Source of the DNA: Clostridiales bacterium
GTDB lineage: Bacteria; Bacillota; Clostridia; Oscillospirales; Oscillospiraceae
Assembly: GCA_003533405.1 (NCBI GenBank)
Contig: DQDL01000004.1
Span: 1,599 to 10,714, forward strand
Direction: 5' to 3'
DNA length: 9,116 nt
Shown piece by piece: positions 5,669 to 9,116 of the stretch. Under the pieces are notes generated by a model. The model made no database searches. It was not told the origin of the DNA and saw only the letters and a list, made by a program, of their open reading frames with translations. Position numbers and translations under genes: made by a program. Positions within the stretch are counted from its first letter, which is position 1. Every line of letters begins with the position of its first letter.

Positions 5669-6748
5669 TCATTCTCCCAATGTCCAGCTTTTAAGATAGC
5701 CGTATTTTTCAAGCTCCGCCTTCTGAGCGGCGAGCAGTGCGTAGTAGTCCTCGCACTTTTGCGCCCAGCACTCGGCGATATCCGCATCGTCCCTGCGGTC
5801 GGGAACATCGTACTTGTCAGCCAGTATCTTGCCGAAGTACCTCGACAGCTTTTCCGCACCGTAGACATTCAGGTGCAGGCCGCCGTCATATGTATCGGTC
5901 TGCATATCAAGACCGATATCGTCAGCATACGGCAAGAGGTTTAAATAGTCAAGCCCGTATTTCTCGGCGTAGGCGGAAATTTGCTCGTTCCACTCGTCGT
6001 ACCAATGCGGCCACAGGCTCGGCGACTTTATGAGCACGAGCTGCGCCCCGTGAGCTTTGCACAGCTCACGCATTTTGTCAAGGTAGTACCAGCAGCGCTC
6101 GCCGATGGTGTAGTCCTCCAAGACCGGCACATTCGGAAGCTTCGTCATGGGCTTGGTATCGGCACGCATGAGGTAGCCGGATATCGTGACGGGGTCTTTT
6201 TTGAACATGTACTCAAAGTCCTCGGCGGTAAGCTCGCTCCAACGGGAGTGGTAGCGCAGCAGCGGGATAATGTAGCTTATCATGTCCTCATCCTCGCACA
6301 TGGAGGCGTTTATCGCATCTATCTTGTGCTGCGAAAGGGGCATGCCGTCAAGCGCCATGCGGTTGTACGCCTCGCTCTGCGGCTGCGCGTATTTCATGGC
6401 CTGCACATTATACACCACGACCGCCGGACTTTCCTTCTCCAGCGCCTCCTCCAGCAGATAGTACGACTGCCAGATGAGCTGCTGGGCAGAGCCTCTTATA
6501 TAGCTCGTGATGCCGTAATCCTCCCACAGCGTGACGGGCGAAAAATTTTCGTACACCTCGCAGTCTCCGATGAAAATGACATCGTGGGGCTGCGTTTCGT
6601 TATAATACTCCGCCGTCATTGCGCCCTCTAAAACGCCCGACATATACTTCGGCTGCGTAAGCTTGCCCAGAAGCCACACGGCGGCTGCGGTGAACACGAG
6701 GCACAGCACAAGGCAGGTGATATGAACTTTTTTATTTTTCTTTGCCAT
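5669..6748 (-). CDS. Membrane-anchored SGNH/DltD-like protein with Cys at nucleophile site
   Basis: A 359-residue protein with a basic N terminus and one hydrophobic anchor (about 8-30), so the bulk should lie outside the membrane. DVIFIGDCEVYENFSP at 56-71 aligns with the first SGNH block (GDS, or GSSE in DltD), with Cys63 where the nucleophilic Ser is expected. VVVYNVQAMKY matches the third-strand region, and DTYDGGLHLNVYGAEKL has Asp288/His292 as candidates for the Asp-His pair. Genes of this kind sit beside MBOAT acyltransferases (AlgJ/AlgX, DltD) and transfer the acyl group to an envelope polymer; that role is inferred here from the operon. The MBOAT stop lies eight bases upstream of its ATG, and the ribosome binding site GAGG (6755-6758) overlaps that stop (TGAGG). 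The fold call is good; the reaction is uncertain. Confidence 0.75.
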   Translation of the reverse strand: MAKKNKKVHITCLVLCLVFTAAAVWLLGKLTQPKYMSGVLEGAMTAEYYNETQPHDVIFIGDCEVYENFSPVTLWEDYGITSYIRGSAQQLIWQSYYLLEEALEKESPAVVVYNVQAMKYAQPQSEAYNRMALDGMPLSQHKIDAINASMCEDEDMISYIIPLLRYHSRWSELTAEDFEYMFKKDPVTISGYLMRADTKPMTKLPNVPVLEDYTIGERCWYYLDKMRELCKAHGAQLVLIKSPSLWPHWYDEWNEQISAYAEKYGLDYLNLLPYADDIGLDMQTDTYDGGLHLNVYGAEKLSRYFGKILADKYDVPDRRDDADIAECWAQKCEDYYALLAAQKAELEKYGYLKSWTLGE

Positions 6749-6756
6749 GGCCGACC

Positions 6757-8340
6757 TCAGAACTGATTATAGATAAACTGGCTTGAATCGTAGCCCACGC
6801 CGTAAGCGCCGAACGCCAAAATGCAAAGCGCCAGCAGCGCAAACACGACATACGGCACGGCGGTCTTTTTCCACATGAGCTCACGCACCGAGCCGCACCT
6901 TTCCTGCACGCAGGAAACGGCAAACATCAGCGCAACGCCTAAACCCGCAACGAGGTAATCTGCGCCGGTAAGTCCAAGCTTTAATAGCTCGCCCGAGAAG
7001 GCCTCGCCCCAATTATTCGTTGTGAATATCGAGCCGAAGGCCTTGAACGACACCGCAACATCACGGTAGCAGTCGAGAATTCTAAGCGAACACATGAGGA
7101 AGAATGTGCGCAGCGTTTCAAACACACGGTAGCCGAAGCCCGAGACGAGCCTTGTATGCTTCTCCCTGAATTTTACCGACAGGGGCTTGAACTCCTCGGC
7201 AAGCAGGATGAAAAATGCATTGAGCAGTCCCCACACGACAAAGTTCCACGCAGCGCCGTGCCACAGGCCGGTGAGGAACCATGTGACGATGGTCGACACA
7301 TACACCGAAAGCTTCTTGCCGAAGCCGTCGGAGATAGACTTGCGGGCTTTTTTGGAAAGCTTCAAAAGCCACGGAGCGACCGACAGCGGGTAGAAGATAT
7401 AGTCCTTGAACCATGTACCCATCGAGATGTGCCAGCGCCGCCAATACTCGGCGATGTTGCGTGAAAAGTACGGGCGGATGAAGTTTTCCTTGACCGAGAC
7501 GCCGAGCACCTGCGCAATGCCGATGGTGATATCGATGCCGCCGGTAAAGTCGGCGTAAAGCTCGGCGGCGTAAAACACCGCACCGAGGAACACATACGCA
7601 CCCGAGTACGCCGTCGGGTCGCCGCAAAGTGCGGTGACGGCAACGAGCAGGCGGTCTGCTATTACGAGCTTCTTAAAATAGCCCCATAAAATACGCTGTA
7701 AGCCGAAGCTGATCTGCTTAAAGTCGGCTTTATGCTCGGCAAAAAGCGTGTCTTTTAAGTCGCCGAAGCGGGATATCGGGCCTTGGATGAGCAGCGGAAA
7801 AAAAGAGGTGAAAAGTGCGACCTTTAGTATATTGCGCTCGGGCTCGACCTTCTCCCAATACACATCGATGACATAGCTCACCGTCTGGAAGGTGTAGAAC
7901 GATATGCCGAGCGGCAGCACCCAGTCCACGGCGGCGAGCTGCGCCGAAAACAGCGAGTTGAAGTTAAAGATAACGAAGTTTGTGTACTTAAGCGCCGCAA
8001 GGATGCCGAGGTCGATCAAAAGTGCGAGCACGAACACACGCTTGCGCTTTTTCTCCTCAAGCTTTTTATACTCCTTGCGCTCGGAGCGTGAAAGCGCCTT
8101 GCCCTCGTCGGAGGCAAGGAACGCCTTCTGACGGCGCAGCGAAGCGCCCATGAGGTTTGTCGCCGCCCACGACACCGTGACCGTTGCCGCCATGAAAACG
8201 AGCCCCTGCCAGCCTGCGCAGGCGTAGAACACGATATCGGCGGCTAAAAGCAGCAGCCACTGCCATTTGCGGGGTATTAGGTAATACAGCGCAAACAGGA
8301 CGGCCAAAAAGGCTATGAAGCCATACGATGTAAACAGCAC
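6757..8340 (-). CDS. MBOAT O-acyltransferase, DltB/AlgI family
   Basis: A 527-residue polytopic membrane protein that passes an activated acyl group from the cytoplasmic carrier to the outer face of the membrane. It opens MLFTSYGFIAFLAVLF, typical of the family. Hallmarks: FPLLIQGPISRF at 181-192, ELYADFTGGIDITIGIAQVLG at 260-280, NFIRPYFSRNIAEYWRRWHISMGTWFKDYIFYPL with His304, and TWFLTGLWHGAAWNFVVWG with the catalytic His361. A charged cytoplasmic loop spans about 69-101. The protein ends GYDSSQFIYNQF. The start is GTG (8340-8338), with an in-frame stop two codons upstream, so no earlier start is possible. It follows the carrier gene by three bases. Family firm; DltB versus other acyl specificity cannot be told from this gene alone. 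Confidence 0.93.
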   Translation of the reverse strand: MLFTSYGFIAFLAVLFALYYLIPRKWQWLLLLAADIVFYACAGWQGLVFMAATVTVSWAATNLMGASLRRQKAFLASDEGKALSRSERKEYKKLEEKKRKRVFVLALLIDLGILAALKYTNFVIFNFNSLFSAQLAAVDWVLPLGISFYTFQTVSYVIDVYWEKVEPERNILKVALFTSFFPLLIQGPISRFGDLKDTLFAEHKADFKQISFGLQRILWGYFKKLVIADRLLVAVTALCGDPTAYSGAYVFLGAVFYAAELYADFTGGIDITIGIAQVLGVSVKENFIRPYFSRNIAEYWRRWHISMGTWFKDYIFYPLSVAPWLLKLSKKARKSISDGFGKKLSVYVSTIVTWFLTGLWHGAAWNFVVWGLLNAFFILLAEEFKPLSVKFREKHTRLVSGFGYRVFETLRTFFLMCSLRILDCYRDVAVSFKAFGSIFTTNNWGEAFSGELLKLGLTGADYLVAGLGVALMFAVSCVQERCGSVRELMWKKTAVPYVVFALLALCILAFGAYGVGYDSSQFIYNQF

Positions 8341-8343
8341 GGC

Positions 8344-8571
8344 TTACTCGTCCTGAAGTCTCTCGACCATGTCGTACATGGCCTCGGCGGAGTTGAAGTT
8401 CTCGGGGGTTATCTCCCTTGCGGGGATGGTGATGTCGAAGGCATCGGACAGCTCGGAAATGAGCGTCACGATATCAAGGCTTTCAAGATAAGCGTCGTCA
8501 ACGAGGGTGGTGCAGGTCTTGTAATCGACGGTCAGACCGAGGTCATCAAGGATGTCATAAATTTCGTCCAT
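8344..8571 (-). CDS. Acyl/D-alanyl carrier protein (DltC-like)
   Basis: A 75-residue carrier that would hold the activated group as a thioester on phosphopantetheine and hand it to the MBOAT. It is acidic and helical, with the attachment region AYLESLDIVTLISELSDAFDITIP; Ser31 is the likely pantetheine site. The usual D-S-L is E-S-L here. The C-terminal helix begins NFNSAEAMYDMVERL. Size and acidic character match DltC and other stand-alone carriers. The ATG at 8571 has GGAG seven bases upstream, and the frame overlaps the end of the ligase gene by 17 bases, so translation is probably coupled. DltC and generic peptidyl/acyl carriers are not separable by eye; placement between ligase and MBOAT argues for a dlt-like role. 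Confidence 0.85.
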   Translation of the reverse strand: MDEIYDILDDLGLTVDYKTCTTLVDDAYLESLDIVTLISELSDAFDITIPAREITPENFNSAEAMYDMVERLQDE

Positions 8572-9116
8572 TGTAATTCTCCATTAGTAAGTTTCTGTCT
8601 ATCTTCCCGTTCGGGAGCATGGGCAGGGTGTCCATGCGGTACAGCTTTGAGGGGATCATGTAGCGTTCAAGCTCTTTTATGAGGTACGCTCTCACCGACT
8701 TCTCGTCGGCCGTGCCCATGTAATACAGATACAGCTTCTTTTTTGCCTTATCGAACAGGCAGCAGGCATTTTGAACGCCCTCCGCCATGCAGGCGCAGGC
8801 CTCTATCTCGCCAAGCTCGACACGGTGTCCCATGCTTTTTATCTGATTATCCTTGCGGGACACGAACACCAGCTCGCCCCGCTCGTTTAGCCTGCCGAGA
8901 TCGCCCGTGCGGTAGATTAGCTCGGGATAATGCGGGTTCAGCGGATTCTGCACAAAGGCCGCTGCCGTGCGCTCGGGGTCGTCAAAGTACCCTAATGTCA
9001 CCGCCGTGCCTCTGATGCAGATCTCGCCGAGCTCGCCGTCGGCTGCTTCGGTATTGTCCTCACGCAGGAGGAAAAAGCCTGTGTTGTCAAAGGGTCTGCC
9101 GACGGGGATGGGCTCG
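8555..9116 (-). CDS. AMP-forming acyl/amino acid ligase, C-terminal part (DltA-like)
   Basis: The last 186 residues of an ANL-superfamily adenylating enzyme; the frame is open to the right window edge, so the true start is outside. Visible motifs: EPIPVGRPFDNTGFFLL, ADGELGEICIRGTAVTLGYFDDPERTAAAF, YRTGDLGR (ribose-binding Asp), GELVFVSRKDNQIKSMGHRVELGEIEA (hinge and A8 motif) and LPNGKIDRN with the A10 catalytic Lys. These fit amino acid adenylation domains such as DltA and NRPS A-domains. It would activate a carboxylic or amino acid with ATP and load the carrier encoded just downstream, whose gene it overlaps by 17 bases. The substrate-pocket motifs (A4-A5) lie upstream of the window, so specificity for D-alanine cannot be judged. 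Confidence 0.88.
   Translation of the reverse strand, partial: EPIPVGRPFDNTGFFLLREDNTEAADGELGEICIRGTAVTLGYFDDPERTAAAFVQNPLNPHYPELIYRTGDLGRLNERGELVFVSRKDNQIKSMGHRVELGEIEACACMAEGVQNACCLFDKAKKKLYLYYMGTADEKSVRAYLIKELERYMIPSKLYRMDTLPMLPNGKIDRNLLMENYNGRNL

Noticed and set aside
5981..6631. Long plus-strand open frame opposite the SGNH-like gene (216 codons)
   Set aside because: Antisense shadow of a gene with recognisable motifs and operon context; no start signals of its own.
8743..9015. Plus-strand open frame at the right edge
   Set aside because: Opposite the conserved A8 region of the adenylating enzyme; Arg/Pro-rich composition typical of an antisense shadow.

Overview
The window looks like chromosomal DNA from an endospore-forming Gram-positive bacterium of the class Clostridia, probably a GC-rich gut relative of the Oscillospiraceae/Ruminococcaceae. 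This is inferred from a spoVAC gene, a lipobox lipoprotein, a sortase-type cell-wall sorting signal, the murI-DUF1934-argS order (ywiB lies next to argS in Bacillus), strong GGAGG-type ribosome binding sites and several TTG/GTG starts. No mobile element, CRISPR array, tRNA or rRNA gene was found.

Layout. (1) Positions 1-1501, minus strand: a housekeeping operon reading murI (glutamate racemase) > DUF1934/YwiB-like protein > argS (arginyl-tRNA synthetase, cut by the window edge), driven by a promoter at about 1535-1563. (2) Positions 1566-2728, plus strand: a monocistronic gene of unknown function with an extended -10 promoter and a TTG start, closed by an intrinsic terminator; then spoVAC with a 46-codon unknown gene whose ribosome binding site includes the spoVAC stop codon, closed by a second terminator. 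The usual partners spoVAD and spoVAE are absent. (3) Positions 2730-5131, plus strand: a two-gene operon made of a TetR-type regulator and a 526-residue secreted, cysteine-rich, repeat-bearing surface protein. It has a clear promoter, a perfect 14-bp palindrome just after the -10 box (likely operator), an ATGA stop/start overlap and a strong terminator shared with the converging operon. (4) Positions 9116 down to 5141, minus strand: a tight five-gene operon that resembles dlt: AMP-forming ligase (C-terminal part only) > carrier protein > MBOAT O-acyltransferase > SGNH/DltD-like membrane-anchored protein > lipoprotein.

How region 4 should work, by analogy with DltA-DltC-DltB-DltD: the ligase activates a carboxylic or amino acid and loads it on the carrier phosphopantetheine; the MBOAT moves the acyl group across the membrane; the extracytoplasmic SGNH-like protein passes it to an envelope polymer. 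Two details are noteworthy. The SGNH-like protein has Cys where the nucleophilic Ser of the GDS/GSS motif is expected. The MBOAT ends in FIYNQF, which resembles the tyrosine-containing C-terminal motif of DltX. The acyl group and the acceptor polymer cannot be read from this window, and the chance that this is simply a divergent D-alanylation system stays open.
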